The notes under the pieces were generated by a model. The model did not search any database. It saw nothing but the letters and a program-made list of their open reading frames with translations, and had not been told where the DNA came from. 64,000 bases of DNA, taken from assembly GCF_000214705.1 (NCBI RefSeq), contig NC_015573.1, positions 1,511,001-1,575,000 of the forward strand, read 5' to 3'. Each line of letters opens with the position of its first letter. The first letter of the stretch is position 1. Position numbers and translations under genes: made by a program. Below are positions 42,155 through 53,120 of the stretch, in pieces. Source of the stretch: Desulfofundulus kuznetsovii DSM 6115. Lineage in GTDB: Bacteria > Bacillota > Desulfotomaculia > Desulfotomaculales > Desulfovirgulaceae.

Positions 42155-43317
42155 GGCTGCCCCCTGCCTTTTGGTCCCTTCGCAAAACCGAGCAGGTCAG
42201 GTTGCCCAACCCCTTTGCATAGCGCCAGAACCTTAAAGATTCCTCCCATTCCTTCCGGTAAAAGCAGTTTTTTTACGGCCATGACGGTACGCGTGGTCCT
42301 TTCGTCAAAAACGTATTCGGGGGCGGACCGGGGAATGGCCTCCATAATGCCCAGGTTCAGCAAGAAATTCATTTGGGTGGTATACCCGACGGGGTGCAGG
42401 CCGGCCTCCCGGCCCCAGTGCATGAGGGCGGAAAAATTAACATGGGCGGTGATATCCTGCTGCCCCACATTATTCAGGGGATCGCTACCTAAACGATGTT
42501 GCCGGTAACAGCGCAGGGTGCCTTCAAAGCGGGAAGGATGGTAAAGCTCCGGGGATTCCATGCCGTAGTCAATGATGAGTACAAAACCCCGCCCCAGCCC
42601 GCCCGCCACTTCCCGCAGCCATTCCCGGGCAGCCAGATTTACTTCCGCTGCCTGGCCAGGTGCAAGTTTTATGCCCAGGGTGGTAAAGTATTCCTCCAGG
42701 AAGGGGGTGGAAAGTTCCCCCTCCTCCTCTACCAGTCTGCCGTCACGCCAGTTAACGTAAATTTCCTTGAGCCCTGACGCAGTTTGGCGCACCCGGTGGA
42801 CCGGAAAAGCGTCCACCAGCTCGTTGCCAAAAATGATTCCATTAATATGGCCGGTATCTCCTACCTCAGACAGGGCATTGACCCAGGATAATTTTTCCTT
42901 TGAAAAGGGGGTCAGAAGCTCTTTTTGCCGCCGGACCATCTCCAGGCTGGCCTCGATGATATAATAGCGCACCCCTTCCCATGCCGGGGGAAAAGATGTA
43001 GCCAGTGCGTTCAGGATATCCCGGGCTAAAAGGCCTTTACCCGCTCCATATTCTACGAGCACCCAGTTTTGCGGCCGCCCAAGGTATTCCCACATCTGGG
43101 AAAACTGTTTGGCCAGCATGGCCCCGAAAAGAGGATGTACGTCGGCGCTGGTGTAGAAATCACCCCGGGGCCCAATTTTTTCCCCGGGGCCGGTGTAATA
43201 CCCCAGTCCGGGGTAATAAAGGGCTATTTGCATAAAATCTTTAAAAGTAATGGGCCCCCGGGCCTTAATTAAAGCGATAAGTTTTTCCAACAGGGGGTTC
43301 AAATTACTCACCTTCAT
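42151..43317 (-). CDS. SAM-dependent methyltransferase, NDUFAF7/MidA (DUF185) family
   Basis: 388 residues. SAM site VLVEYGAGKGLLARDIL near residue 93, GNELVDAFPVHRV, and the C-terminal IDYGMESPELYHPSRFEGTLRCYRQHRLGSDPLNNVGQQDITAHVNFS block diagnostic of the family. The eukaryotic member methylates an arginine in complex I subunit NDUFS2; bacterial substrates are unknown. Confidence 0.85.
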   Translation of the reverse strand: MKVSNLNPLLEKLIALIKARGPITFKDFMQIALYYPGLGYYTGPGEKIGPRGDFYTSADVHPLFGAMLAKQFSQMWEYLGRPQNWVLVEYGAGKGLLARDILNALATSFPPAWEGVRYYIIEASLEMVRRQKELLTPFSKEKLSWVNALSEVGDTGHINGIIFGNELVDAFPVHRVRQTASGLKEIYVNWRDGRLVEEEGELSTPFLEEYFTTLGIKLAPGQAAEVNLAAREWLREVAGGLGRGFVLIIDYGMESPELYHPSRFEGTLRCYRQHRLGSDPLNNVGQQDITAHVNFSALMHWGREAGLHPVGYTTQMNFLLNLGIMEAIPRSAPEYVFDERTTRTVMAVKKLLLPEGMGGIFKVLALCKGVGQPDLLGFAKGPKGRGQP

Positions 43318-43446
43318 TGCACCCAGTTTTTTTATGAGTTAATTTTGCATATTTGTCCATAATAATCCGGTGATATCTTCTCGTAAAAACGTCCACACTA
43401 GAACTGCAATTGAAAATTTTTTTCTTAAAAACAAGGAGGTAAATCT

Positions 43447-43674
43447 ATGACCATTGGCGAAAAGATGCATCAAACCCTGGCCTCTTTGGAAAGTGCGGCT
43501 GCCAATTTAAAGACCTTCTCCCTGGATACCCAGGATCAGACGGCCAAACAAATGTTTGCCAGTTATTCGCAGCAACTGGAGAACATTTGCAAGGGCCTAC
43601 GGGGACGGGTTAATTACATTGAACAGCAGGAACCCCAGTACAAAGTATTGCAACCACAGCAAAAGCAGCAGTAG
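43447..43674 (+). CDS. DUF1657 family protein
   Basis: 75 residues, MTIGEKMHQTLASLESAAANLKTFSLDTQD: the small helical DUF1657 family found in spore-forming Firmicutes, often with SpoVA genes. Here it stands alone. AAGGAGG lies 8 nt before the start. A hairpin with GGAGGAC / GTCCTCC arms (43701-43728) follows and ends in CTGTCTTTT, probably its terminator. Confidence 0.85.
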   Translation: MTIGEKMHQTLASLESAAANLKTFSLDTQDQTAKQMFASYSQQLENICKGLRGRVNYIEQQEPQYKVLQPQQKQQ

Positions 43675-43773
43675 CGCTAATCTCGCCTGGACGCAGCATA
43701 GCCGGAGGACGCGGGGTTTTTCCCGGGTCCTCCCTGTCTTTTAGCCAAAGTCGGGAGAAATTTTAACAGGAGG

Positions 43774-44235
43774 ATGGTCAGAATTTATATGCTCGTACAA
43801 CCGGTAAGCCGTGGGCGCATGATTATGGGACGACTAAAAAAGGGATCCGATTTACTAGCTTCCCTGACCCAGCTTTGTGTGAATGAAAATATCCAGCTGG
43901 GCGTAGTGCGGGCCATTGGGGCGGTCACCCGTGCCCGGGTGGGCTTTTATCACCAGGACCGGCGCACCTATACCTATCTGGAGTTTGATAATCCCCATGA
44001 AATCATCGGCCTCGAGGGGAATATCTCCCTTAGGGACGGGCAGCCCTTCATTCACGCTCATATTGCCCTGATGGCTGCAGATGGACGTATGGTCGGCGGC
44101 CACCTGGCTGAAGGGACAGAGGTTTTCGCCTGCGAATATGTGATCACCGAACTCCTCCATGAGCATGAACGCGACTTTGAACGGGTCTTTGATGAAGCTA
44201 CGGGGCTATACCTCTGGCCCATGGCCGGGGACTAG
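43774..44235 (+). CDS. PPC/DUF296 domain protein
   Basis: About 150 residues of the PPC (AT-hook-associated) fold: GRMIMGRLKKGSDLLASL, VVRAIGAVTRARVGFYHQ, GNISLRDGQPFIHAHIALMAADGRMVGGHLAEG and VFACEYVITEL. The family often has a metal site built from the HAH motif. Role in bacteria unclear. The ATG at 43774 directly abuts AGGAGG; ATG 43789 is an alternative with long spacing. Confidence 0.85.
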   Translation: MVRIYMLVQPVSRGRMIMGRLKKGSDLLASLTQLCVNENIQLGVVRAIGAVTRARVGFYHQDRRTYTYLEFDNPHEIIGLEGNISLRDGQPFIHAHIALMAADGRMVGGHLAEGTEVFACEYVITELLHEHERDFERVFDEATGLYLWPMAGD

Positions 44236-44287
44236 TTATCCCCCAAAAAGGGCCAGGGTGGATGGCCGGCTGTAACCGTATTGACGG

Positions 44288-46216
44288 TTATGACCGGTTT
44301 TTTTGTTTCTCCGCCCGGGTGAGGACCCGCTTATCCTCCACCCGCCGGGTAGTTTTTTCCCGGTCAAAATACTCTAAGAGGGGCAGCGCGTACTTCCGGG
44401 ACGTTTGCAGCAAATCCCGGGTTTCTCCCACCGTGATTTCTCCCTTTTCCCGCAAATAGTCAACCAGTGCCTGCCGGGCCCTGTCTACACAGTCCGGGTG
44501 AAAGTACAGATCGTCGGCTACCCGCACCAGCAGGCCTTTCTTGAGCAGGTATTGCAAAATCTCCTGGGCCGCTGGGCCTTCCAGCCCTGCCCTGCGGGCT
44601 GCCTCACCCCAGGCAGGTGGCTGGTAATTTGCCTCCCTGTACATCTCAAGCAAATGCTTTATTTGTTGTTCCTGTTTATGGTTGGGCCTCGGGGTAAATT
44701 CAGGCAGGGCTATATCCTGGGTGTAAAGCTTCACCAGGCCATCTTCTTCCATAACCTGGAGAAGAGACTGAAACTGTTTGCTGTTCAACCCTGCAAGCAG
44801 GCGGGAACGCATTTCTTCTTTGGGGAAACCTTCCCGCAGCGGGAAGTCCCGGTGGTATTCTTGCAGTATCAAGCGCATATTTTCCGCCCACTGCAGATAG
44901 ACTTCCTGGAGAAGATAATAAACCTGGTTTTCGGAGGGTATGGGGCGAACCTGCTTTTTCTCCACCAGGGAGAGCAGGGTATCCTTTACTGTCTTCTCAT
45001 CCAGCCCGCTGGCCTTAACCAGTTCTTCTGCCGTAAGGATAGTCCGGTGACTATTGAGTTGCTGAAGCAGGAGTTCTTCAGGTGTACCCTTTTCCCGGGT
45101 TAAGAGGCTTTCAATTACTTCTGCGCGCAGGCGCCGGTGTTTTGGTGCTACCGGATCAATGATCCTACCGCCGCCAATGGTGCGTACCGGGGAATAGGAA
45201 CGTACGACAAACCGGTCCCCCTGCACGGCCACCGCGGGTTCCTCCAGTTCCAGCTGGGCCAGGGCCGTCTCCTCCGGGGCCAGTTCATCCCGGTCCAGGA
45301 GGATTACCCGGCACATAATTTCCGCCGTTCCCAGGTGCAGGCGCACCCGGCTCCTGTTTTTCAAGGGCCTGGCTGTTCCCAGCAGCACAAAGCGGACATC
45401 CAGGCGGTAGGAGGGGGTCAGACTGCCGGGAGTGGCCAGGACACTGCCCCGGGGCACTTCCTCGACTTCTACCCCGGTCAGGTTTACCGCTACCCGCTGT
45501 CCGGCCCGGGCTTCTTCCACTTTCCGTCCGTGCACCTGCAGCGTGCGGACCCGGGAGGCTATTTTGCGGGGCATAATTTCCAGCGCATCCCCGGCGCGCA
45601 GTATGCCGCTCCACAAAGTACCGGTGGCTACGGTGCCAAAACCGGTGATGGAAAAAACCCGGTCAACAGGGAGTCGTACGTGACCGGTGGCCGGTTTTTC
45701 CTTGACCTCCTGCGCTACCAGATCGATGGTGCGTAAAAGTTCGTCCAGCCCCTGACCGGTAACACTGGAAACCTCCACCACCGGTGCACCTTCCAGGGTG
45801 GTACCCTTGAGAAAATCCACCACCTCTTCCCGCACCAGGTCCAGCCATTCCCGGTCCACCAGGTCCACTTTGCTCAGCACTACTACTCCCCGCGGTATTT
45901 GCAGGAGGTGAATGATATCCATATGCTCTTTTGTTTGGGGCATAATTCCTTCATCGGCGGCAATGACCAGGAGCACCAGATCAATACCACCGACACCGGC
46001 CAGCATGTTTTTGATAAAACGCTCATGGCCCGGGACATCTACGATGCCGGCCTGCCGGCCGCTGGGCAGGGTTAAGGAAGCAAAGCCCAGTTCAATGGAG
46101 ATACCCCGTTCCTTCTCTTCCTTTAAGCGATCCGTATCTACTCCGGTAAGGGCCTTGACCAGCATGGTTTTGCCGTGATCCACATGACCGGCGGTTCCGA
46201 TGATCAAATAGGTCAC
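44288..46216 (-). CDS. selB: Selenocysteine-specific elongation factor SelB
   Basis: 642 residues. GTPase motifs [11 protein letters not shown] (7-17), DVPGHERFI and SKVD, beta-barrel domains 2-3, then C-terminal winged-helix domains (for example [28 protein letters not shown]) that bind the SECIS loop. Delivers Sec-tRNA to UGA codons followed by a SECIS. Overlaps selA by 4 nt. Expected to read the hairpin of the candidate selenoprotein in this window. Confidence 0.95.
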   Translation of the reverse strand: MTYLIIGTAGHVDHGKTMLVKALTGVDTDRLKEEKERGISIELGFASLTLPSGRQAGIVDVPGHERFIKNMLAGVGGIDLVLLVIAADEGIMPQTKEHMDIIHLLQIPRGVVVLSKVDLVDREWLDLVREEVVDFLKGTTLEGAPVVEVSSVTGQGLDELLRTIDLVAQEVKEKPATGHVRLPVDRVFSITGFGTVATGTLWSGILRAGDALEIMPRKIASRVRTLQVHGRKVEEARAGQRVAVNLTGVEVEEVPRGSVLATPGSLTPSYRLDVRFVLLGTARPLKNRSRVRLHLGTAEIMCRVILLDRDELAPEETALAQLELEEPAVAVQGDRFVVRSYSPVRTIGGGRIIDPVAPKHRRLRAEVIESLLTREKGTPEELLLQQLNSHRTILTAEELVKASGLDEKTVKDTLLSLVEKKQVRPIPSENQVYYLLQEVYLQWAENMRLILQEYHRDFPLREGFPKEEMRSRLLAGLNSKQFQSLLQVMEEDGLVKLYTQDIALPEFTPRPNHKQEQQIKHLLEMYREANYQPPAWGEAARRAGLEGPAAQEILQYLLKKGLLVRVADDLYFHPDCVDRARQALVDYLREKGEITVGETRDLLQTSRKYALPLLEYFDREKTTRRVEDKRVLTRAEKQKNRS

Positions 46217-47640
46217 CTTTCGACCTCCTCCCCGGGTTGAAGTGCTGCTGTGACGGCTTGAACCAGAATCTCCTCTTCTCCAGGTAAAACGGTGCGGATG
46301 TCCAGGAACAACCGGTCATCCTGCACCCGTCCCATGACCGCCGGTTCCCCGGTCCGTAAGATCCTGGCCAGATTCTCGCTATCCGTTTGCCGGGATCGCA
46401 CTGTGACGGCCATGGAGGGCAGGTCGGCCGTAGGCATAGCCCCTCCCCCTACCCGGGAAATGACAGGTTCTATCTCAATGAAGGCCTTTTCTGCAACCAT
46501 CTGGCGCATTTGCTCCGCCAGTTTCCGGGCCCGTTCTTCCAGCTCGGTTACGCTTGCAGTGAGCATGCGCAGGGTGGGGATATGGACTAAGGCCTTGTCG
46601 GGCTCGAGGTATAGCCGCAGGGTGGCTTCCAGGGCGGCGGCGGTAAACTTGTCAATACGTATGGCCCGGGTCAGGGGGTTTTTCTTCATTTTTTCGATGT
46701 ACTCGCGCCGGCCCACGATAATGCCCGCCTGGGGACCACCTAAAAGCTTGTCGCCGGAAAAGGTGACCACATCGGCGCCAGAGGCCACGACCTCTTGTAC
46801 CGTTGGTTCGGCAGGGAGTCCAAAGTGGCTTAGGTCCACCAAAAAACCGCTGCCCAGGTCGCTCATCACCGGTAAACCATATTCTTTGCCCAGTATGACC
46901 AGTTCGTTAACGGTAATTTCCCGTACGAAACCTACCATACGGTAGTTGCTGGTATGAACATGCAGGAGAAGAGCGGTCCGGTCGGTAATGGCCCGGCGGT
47001 AATCATCGGGATAGGTCTTGTTGGTTGCTCCCACTTCCACCAGGGTGGCTCCGCTTTGAGCCATGACCTCGGGAATGCGAAAGGAGCCGCCAATTTCTAC
47101 CAGTTGGCCCCGGGAGACAATAACTTCCCGGCCCCGGGCCAGGGTGCTCAGGGCGAGCAAAACAGCGGCGGCATTGTTGTTCACCACCATGGCTGCCTCC
47201 GCCCCGGTCAGGCTGGTGAGCAGCCCTTCCAGGGGAGCATAACGGGAGCCCCGGCGACCGCTCTGAAGATCCAGCTCCAGGTTGCAGTAGCCGGAAGCCA
47301 CCATCTCCACTGCGGCCCGGGCGGCATGGGCCAGCACGGCCCGGCCCAGGTTGGTATGCAGCACTACCCCCGTGGCATTGATCACCCGGCGCAAATTTGC
47401 CCGGGAGCGGCGGGCGGTTTCCCGGATAACTTCCCCCACTACCCGGGCGGTAATTTCTGCGCGCCCCATCTCCTCCTTTGCCCCCTCCGTTAAGAGGGCC
47501 CGGCGCCAGCGATCCAGAACTTTCCGGACCGTTTCTACCACCAGGTTGCGGGGCTTTTCCGCCAGCAGGTCTGCCACTTCCGGCGAGCGCAATACTTCGT
47601 CCACTGCCGGCAATTTGCGTAAAGCTTCTTTATTGTCCAT
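46213..47640 (-). CDS. selA: L-seryl-tRNA(Sec) selenium transferase
   Basis: 475 residues from ATG 47640, which has GGAGG 10 nt upstream (an in-frame start 36 nt earlier is less likely). [33 protein letters not shown] and the PLP lysine in [20 protein letters not shown]. Converts Ser-tRNA(Sec) to Sec-tRNA(Sec) using selenophosphate. The supplier of selenophosphate, selD, is not in the window. Confidence 0.95.
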   Translation of the reverse strand: MDNKEALRKLPAVDEVLRSPEVADLLAEKPRNLVVETVRKVLDRWRRALLTEGAKEEMGRAEITARVVGEVIRETARRSRANLRRVINATGVVLHTNLGRAVLAHAARAAVEMVASGYCNLELDLQSGRRGSRYAPLEGLLTSLTGAEAAMVVNNNAAAVLLALSTLARGREVIVSRGQLVEIGGSFRIPEVMAQSGATLVEVGATNKTYPDDYRRAITDRTALLLHVHTSNYRMVGFVREITVNELVILGKEYGLPVMSDLGSGFLVDLSHFGLPAEPTVQEVVASGADVVTFSGDKLLGGPQAGIIVGRREYIEKMKKNPLTRAIRIDKFTAAALEATLRLYLEPDKALVHIPTLRMLTASVTELEERARKLAEQMRQMVAEKAFIEIEPVISRVGGGAMPTADLPSMAVTVRSRQTDSENLARILRTGEPAVMGRVQDDRLFLDIRTVLPGEEEILVQAVTAALQPGEEVER

Positions 47641-47746
47641 GATTCTGTTTGCCTCCGCTACCATTGTCCCCAACATTATAGGGCAAGCATGCCGTTCAAA
47701 GCAAGTGCGCGGGGTATGCCCGGTTTGCTCTGCCCAGCTCCCCCTA

Positions 47747-48814
47747 TCAATATTCCCGGATGATCTGATAAAAAGTGGTGCGCTGGGCCGGGGTGAAACC
47801 CGCCTCCCTGATGCAGCGGATTATTTCCGGCAACGGCACCCGGTAGTTTACCCCCGCTGCCCGGACCACATTTTCCTCCAGCATGGTGCTACCGAAATCA
47901 TTGGCTCCAAAGAAGAGGGCTATCTGGGCTATTTTGGCTCCCTGGGTGACCCAGGAAGCCTGGAGATTGGGTACGTTATCCAGCATCAGTCGGGCTACGG
48001 CCAGAGTACGCAGGTAATCAACCCCGGTTGCCGTTTCTCCTCCCAACTCGGTATTTAGGGGCTGGAAGCTCCAGGGGATGAAAGCAGTAAACCCCCGGGT
48101 TTCGTCCTGAAGCTCGCGCACCCGCACCATGTGCAGCACCCGCTCTTCCGGAGTTTCTATATGTCCAAACATCATGGTGGCGGTGCTTTTCATCCCCAGG
48201 CTGTGGGCGGAGCGCATTACCTCCATCCATTCGGCCCAGGAAACCTTGTGGGGGCTGATGACCCGGCGGACGCGGTCCACCAGTATCTCCGCCCCTCCCC
48301 CGGGCAGGGAGTCCAGTCCGGCTTCTTTCAACCGGGCCAGTACCTCCTTCACCGGCAGGCCGGACTTCCTGGCTATGTGCACTATCTCCGGTGGCGAAAA
48401 GGAGTGAATATGGATCTGGAAACGTTCCTTGATGGAGCGCAGCATGTCCAGGTAGTAGTCCAGGCCCAGATCCGGGTGTAGCCCTCCCTGGATAAGTACT
48501 TCCGTGCCTCCCGCCCGGATGGTTTCTTCGATCTTTTGAAAAAGTTCTTCCTTAGTAATTAAATAGGCATCGGGGTCTTGCGGGTGGCGATAAAAGGCAC
48601 AAAAACGGCAGCGACAATGGCATACGTTGGTATAATTAATGTTGCGGTCAATGATAAAAGTCACCCGGTTTTCCGGGTGCAATCTACGGCGTACCTGGTC
48701 GGCCGCCCTGGCCAGGGCCAAAAGGTCGGCCTTTTTGAGGATTTCCACCCCTTCTTCCAGGGAGAGCCTTTCTCCCGCTGCGGCTTTCTCCAGCAGAGCC
48801 GTTACCTCTGGCAC
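47747..48814 (-). CDS. mqnC: Cyclic dehypoxanthine futalosine synthase
   Basis: 355 residues. Radical SAM motif [41 protein letters not shown] and [16 protein letters not shown]. Cyclises dehypoxanthine futalosine in the futalosine menaquinone route. Overlaps mqnA by 13 nt. Distinguished from MqnE by its Cys motif surroundings and [10 protein letters not shown] start. Confidence 0.92.
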   Translation of the reverse strand: MPEVTALLEKAAAGERLSLEEGVEILKKADLLALARAADQVRRRLHPENRVTFIIDRNINYTNVCHCRCRFCAFYRHPQDPDAYLITKEELFQKIEETIRAGGTEVLIQGGLHPDLGLDYYLDMLRSIKERFQIHIHSFSPPEIVHIARKSGLPVKEVLARLKEAGLDSLPGGGAEILVDRVRRVISPHKVSWAEWMEVMRSAHSLGMKSTATMMFGHIETPEERVLHMVRVRELQDETRGFTAFIPWSFQPLNTELGGETATGVDYLRTLAVARLMLDNVPNLQASWVTQGAKIAQIALFFGANDFGSTMLEENVVRAAGVNYRVPLPEIIRCIREAGFTPAQRTTFYQIIREY

Positions 48815-49656
48815 TTGTCTTCACCCCAGACTAAAAGCCTGACCCTTTCTTCGATGATGCCGCTCTTGTAGGCATAATCATAAAAAGTGAGTAATGCCCG
48901 GCGGTAGTCCCCGTCAAAGTCGTAACGGATGGTGTGAAAATAATCTTCCAGCACCATCAGGGGTAGCCCTGTGCGCCGGTGTGCTTTTTTAATAAGTGCG
49001 GGCAAATTCCCCATGCCTATTTCCAGGGAGTGGTAGAGCAGTTTGGCCAGGGCTGTGGCTTCCCGGGGTTGGGCTTCGGCAAATTCCCGCCTGATCACCC
49101 ACAGGGCATAAACCATCTTTTCCCCGGTGAAGTCTTTCCAGGCCTGACCCAGGTCGGTGATGAACACCGGCATGCCCTCCCCGATTACCTGCTGGTGGGC
49201 CAGCATGGCGTCGTCACCAATGAGCAGTGCCCCGTCCCCTATTTCCAGCATGGTTTTTAAATCCGCTTTCACCGGGTAGAGTTCTACTTCCACGTGGTAG
49301 TAATGTTCAAAGAGGATACGCAGTAAAACCACGGAGGTAGCCGAGGCCGTGGTTACGCAAACCCTTTTTCCCTCCAGTTCGGTAACCGGGAGGTGGCTGA
49401 AGAAAAGAACGCTGGCCACCCTGCCGTCGCTTGCTATGGACAGGCGGGGTAAAATGAAACAATCCCCGGCGTGGCGGGCGTATTCGATGGACGAAAGAGG
49501 GGTACAGTGGAGATCTCCCTCGAAAAACATGCGGTTTAACCTGGTAGGTGGTCCCTTTACCAGTTCCCCATCCAATGGAAGTAACCCTTCCTCCAGGGCA
49601 TGGTAGACCGGCAGACAGTTCAGGTATTCTATCTGCCCCAGGCGCAACCTGGTCAC
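48802..49656 (-). CDS. mqnA: Chorismate dehydratase
   Basis: 284 residues, periplasmic-binding-protein-like fold: LGQIEYLNCLPVYHALEEG, CTPLSSIEYARHAGD, VCVTTASATSVVLLRIL and LLIGDDAMLAH. Converts chorismate to 3-enolpyruvyl-benzoate, the first step of the futalosine pathway. Overlaps mqnE by 4 nt. Confidence 0.92.
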   Translation of the reverse strand: MTRLRLGQIEYLNCLPVYHALEEGLLPLDGELVKGPPTRLNRMFFEGDLHCTPLSSIEYARHAGDCFILPRLSIASDGRVASVLFFSHLPVTELEGKRVCVTTASATSVVLLRILFEHYYHVEVELYPVKADLKTMLEIGDGALLIGDDAMLAHQQVIGEGMPVFITDLGQAWKDFTGEKMVYALWVIRREFAEAQPREATALAKLLYHSLEIGMGNLPALIKKAHRRTGLPLMVLEDYFHTIRYDFDGDYRRALLTFYDYAYKSGIIEERVRLLVWGEDKCQR

Positions 49657-50759
49657 TGCAACCCCTCCCGAATTACATTATACAGGGTGTCCCGCTCCAC
49701 CGGTATTCGCCCTGCCGCCCGGATCATTTTAATGAGTTTTTGCTTGGGCATGTACTGGTCCGTTTCAGCACCCGCGTCGTGGGCAATTTTTTCCTCCACC
49801 ACCGTGCCGTCCAGATCGTCCACTCCAAAGGAAAGGGCTACCTGGGCCAGTTTAGGGCCAATCATAATCCAGAAGGCTTTGATGTGATCGAAGTTATCCA
49901 GCATGAGGCGGGCAACAGCCAGCACTTTTAAATCCTCGTAACCGGTAGTGCCGGCCAGTCCCAGGGATTCCAGCTCGGTGTTTTTGGGATGGAATGCCAG
50001 GGGGATAAAGGCCAGAAAGCCACCAGTACGGTCCTGGAGCTCCCGCAACCGGATTAAATGATCCACCCGTTCTTCAATGGTTTCAATGTGGCCGTAAAGC
50101 ATGGTAGCGTTGGTCCGCATGCCCAGGCGATGGGCTGTTTCGTGCACTTCCAGCCAGCGATCGCCACTGATTTTGCGCGGGCAGATCCGCTCCCGCACCC
50201 GGGGGGCAAAAATTTCCGCCCCTCCGCCGGGTAAGGAGTCCAGCCCGGCCTCTTTTAGCAGTTCCAGGGTTTTTTCAAGGGAGAGTCCGTTGCTCCGGGC
50301 GAGGTAATCCACCTCCACAGCTGTAAAGGCTTGGATTACCGTTCCCGGCAGGGCCCGTCGCACCCGGCGCAGCATTTCCAGGTAGTATTCCAGATCCAGG
50401 GCGTCATTTAAACCGCCCACAATGTGAATTTCCGATACACCCTGTCCCCGGCATTCCATCGCCCGGGCTTCAATTTCATCAAGGGTCATGGTATAGGCTC
50501 CCCGGTCACCGGGGTCCCGCCCGAAGGCGCACAGGGGGCAACGATTGATACAAATATTCGTGTGGTTGATATGCCGGTTGACAATGAAATACGCGCGGTT
50601 GCCGTTTTTCCGCTGGCGGACCTGGTCCGCCAGGTAACCAATGGTTAAAAGATCCCCGGATTTAAATAAACGCACCCCGTCTTCAAAACTCAGGCGTTCT
50701 CCCGCCTGTACTTTTGCGGCGATATCCTTTAGCTCTTCAGAAACAAAAAATTTATCCAT
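49653..50759 (-). CDS. mqnE: Aminodeoxyfutalosine synthase
   Basis: 368 residues. Radical SAM motif [49 protein letters not shown] and NATMLYGHIETIEERV. Joins enolpyruvyl-benzoate to the adenosyl group of SAM. With MqnA and MqnC it covers the first half of the pathway; a hydrolase/deaminase step and MqnD are not here. Confidence 0.92.
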   Translation of the reverse strand: MDKFFVSEELKDIAAKVQAGERLSFEDGVRLFKSGDLLTIGYLADQVRQRKNGNRAYFIVNRHINHTNICINRCPLCAFGRDPGDRGAYTMTLDEIEARAMECRGQGVSEIHIVGGLNDALDLEYYLEMLRRVRRALPGTVIQAFTAVEVDYLARSNGLSLEKTLELLKEAGLDSLPGGGAEIFAPRVRERICPRKISGDRWLEVHETAHRLGMRTNATMLYGHIETIEERVDHLIRLRELQDRTGGFLAFIPLAFHPKNTELESLGLAGTTGYEDLKVLAVARLMLDNFDHIKAFWIMIGPKLAQVALSFGVDDLDGTVVEEKIAHDAGAETDQYMPKQKLIKMIRAAGRIPVERDTLYNVIREGLQ

Positions 50760-50800
50760 TATCTCCTTCTCCCTTAAAAATTTTTACTTGTCTTCCCCGG

Positions 50801-51679
50801 CTAAAAGAGGTGCAGGGGAAAAAGAACGTCTAAAAGGGTAAAGACAAACATTACTACACTTAAAGTCCCGTTGAGATTGAAGAAAGCCACCCCGGCACGG
50901 GAAAGATCCCGGGGTGAAACCAGGGTATGCTGTTTGAATAAAAGGGCCACAGCAATCAGTACACCTGCCAGGTAAAATATTCCAAGGTTTAACACAAAGG
51001 CCACGGTGATGAAAAATAGCGGGGCGACAATGTGAAAGAAGGCTGAAATCAGTAAAGCCCGTTCCAGGCCAAAACGGGCCGGAATGGAGTGTATGCCGTA
51101 TTTACGGTCAAAATCATAGTCATCGCAGGCATAGATTATATCAAAACCTGCCACCCAGAAAAGAACTCCCAACCCGATGAGTACAGGGGCCAGATCAAAA
51201 CGGTTGGCGATGGCAATCCAGGCACCCACCGGGGCCAACCCCAGGGCCAGACCCAAAAAAAGGTGGCAGGTCCAGGAAAAACGTTTGGTAAAGGAATAAA
51301 AGGAGAGAACCGCCACGGCGATGGGAAAGAGCTTAAAGGCTAGAGGGCTCAACTGGTACGCCGAAAAAAACAACAGGGCAAAGGAAAGGATGATCAAAAG
51401 CCCCACTTCCTTTACGTTAACCAGCCCCCGGGGTAACGCCCGGTTGGCTGTACGGGGATTTAGCGCATCAATATGCCGGTCAATTAACCGGTTGAGAGAC
51501 ATGGCGGCAGTGCGGGCCCCCACCATGGCCAGGGTTATCCAGATCAGGTTGTGCAAGCTGGGTATTTGTTTTTGTACCAGGAGCGCACCCACATAAGCAA
51601 AGGGCAGGGCAAAAATGGTATGTTCAAATTTAATCATTTCCAGGACAATGCGTGTTTTATATACTATCCTATAGACCAT
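50801..51679 (-). CDS. mqnP: UbiA-family prenyltransferase, probably MqnP
   Basis: 292 residues, eight or nine membrane spans. Asp-rich sites MSLNRLIDRHIDALNPRTANR and YACDDYDFDRKYGIHSIPARFG bind Mg-polyprenyl diphosphate. In this cluster it should prenylate the naphthoate precursor. Overlaps the UbiD gene by 11 nt. Confidence 0.9.
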   Translation of the reverse strand: MVYRIVYKTRIVLEMIKFEHTIFALPFAYVGALLVQKQIPSLHNLIWITLAMVGARTAAMSLNRLIDRHIDALNPRTANRALPRGLVNVKEVGLLIILSFALLFFSAYQLSPLAFKLFPIAVAVLSFYSFTKRFSWTCHLFLGLALGLAPVGAWIAIANRFDLAPVLIGLGVLFWVAGFDIIYACDDYDFDRKYGIHSIPARFGLERALLISAFFHIVAPLFFITVAFVLNLGIFYLAGVLIAVALLFKQHTLVSPRDLSRAGVAFFNLNGTLSVVMFVFTLLDVLFPLHLF

Positions 51680-53105
51680 AGCTCTCCCACTTCCTGTCTA
51701 CAAGTTCCTTGATGTCGCGGCTCATCTCTATATCCGGGGGCCATTCCCTCATGTGCCCTTCCCCGGGGCCTTTTTGAGTGGCGTCAATGCCCATTTTGCT
51801 GCCGTAGTAAGGTAAGGGTGAAGAATGATCCAGGGCATCTAAGGGGCCCTCCACCATCAGGACGTCCCGGCGGGGGTCCACATTATTGAATACCCTCCAC
51901 ATTACTTCGGAAAGGTTTTGTACGTCCACGTTTTCATCCACCACAATGATCAGCTTGGCCAGCATCATCAGCCCCATTCCCCACAGGGCGCACATCACCT
52001 TTTTGGCCTGGCCGGGGTAACGCTTTTTAATTGATACAATTACACAGTTATGAAATACTCCCTCAAAGGGCATGTTTATATCCACAATTTCCGGTAGCTG
52101 CAGCCGCATGAGGGGCAAAAAGATGCGCTCGGTGGCCTTGCCGAGGTAAGCATCTTCCATTGGTGGTTTGCCCACAATGGTCGCGGTGTAAATGGGGTTT
52201 TTACGCCGGGTAATACAGGTTAAATGGAAAACCGGGTAGTGATCCGGCAGGGAATAGTAGCCCGTGTGGTCACCAAAGGGCCCCTCCAGGCGGGTTTCCC
52301 GCGGGTCCACATAACCTTCCAGGATAATTTCGGCATTGGCCGGGACCTCCAGGTCCACCGTTTCACAGCGTACCAGTTCCACCGGTTCCTTACGTAAAAA
52401 ACCGGCAAAGAGCATTTCGTCGATTCCAGGAGGCAAAGGAGCCGTTGCGGCATAAATAACAGCCGGGTCAGCGCCGATGGCCACTGCTACGGGCATGGGC
52501 CCGTCATAGTTTCGTACATGTTCTGCCCCTCCCTTGTGGATGTGCCAGTGCATACCGGTGGTGCGTTCGTCAAAAACCTGCATGCGGTACATACCCACAT
52601 TGCGCCGTCCCGTAAGAGGGTCCCGGGTAAAGACCAGGGGCAGGGTGATAAACGGCCCCCCATCCCGGGGCCAGCATTTGAGCACGGGCAGTTCTTTCAG
52701 GGAAGGGTTGTCCCGGATAATCACTTCCTTGCAGGGGCCGGTCTTTACTATTTTTGGTATGAACGAGGACAACTGAGCCAGCTTCGGTATGGCTTTTAGC
52801 TTATCTATAAAAGTTACAGGCAGTTCGGCAGGTTGCAAAATATTGATTAATTCTTCTCCAATTCGATCCAGGCTTTCTACCTCCAGGGCCAGACACATCC
52901 GTTCCAGGGAACCAAAGGCATTGGTCAACACGGGCATATCATAACCCCGCACATTTTCAAAAAGCAGTGCCGGCCCGCCGGCTTTGCAAACCCGGTCTGT
53001 AATCTCGGTTATTTCCAGTTCCACATCCACTTCCGTGGTGATTCTTTTTAACAGGCCCTTCCTTTCCAGTACCGAAAGGAAGGCCCGCAAATCTTTATAA
53101 GCCAT
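51669..53105 (-). CDS. mqnL: UbiD-family decarboxylase, probably MqnL
   Basis: 478 residues. Family signatures: MYRMQVFDERTTGMHWHIHKGG, ETRLEGPFGDHTGYYSLPD with the catalytic Arg/Glu set, and GPLDALDHSSPLPYYGSKMGIDATQK. Uses prenylated FMN to decarboxylate the menaquinone precursor. The flavin prenyltransferase UbiX is not adjacent. Starts 15 nt after ubiE ends. Confidence 0.9.
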   Translation of the reverse strand: MAYKDLRAFLSVLERKGLLKRITTEVDVELEITEITDRVCKAGGPALLFENVRGYDMPVLTNAFGSLERMCLALEVESLDRIGEELINILQPAELPVTFIDKLKAIPKLAQLSSFIPKIVKTGPCKEVIIRDNPSLKELPVLKCWPRDGGPFITLPLVFTRDPLTGRRNVGMYRMQVFDERTTGMHWHIHKGGAEHVRNYDGPMPVAVAIGADPAVIYAATAPLPPGIDEMLFAGFLRKEPVELVRCETVDLEVPANAEIILEGYVDPRETRLEGPFGDHTGYYSLPDHYPVFHLTCITRRKNPIYTATIVGKPPMEDAYLGKATERIFLPLMRLQLPEIVDINMPFEGVFHNCVIVSIKKRYPGQAKKVMCALWGMGLMMLAKLIIVVDENVDVQNLSEVMWRVFNNVDPRRDVLMVEGPLDALDHSSPLPYYGSKMGIDATQKGPGEGHMREWPPDIEMSRDIKELVDRKWESYGL

Positions 53106-53120
53106 GATACTACCCCCGCC

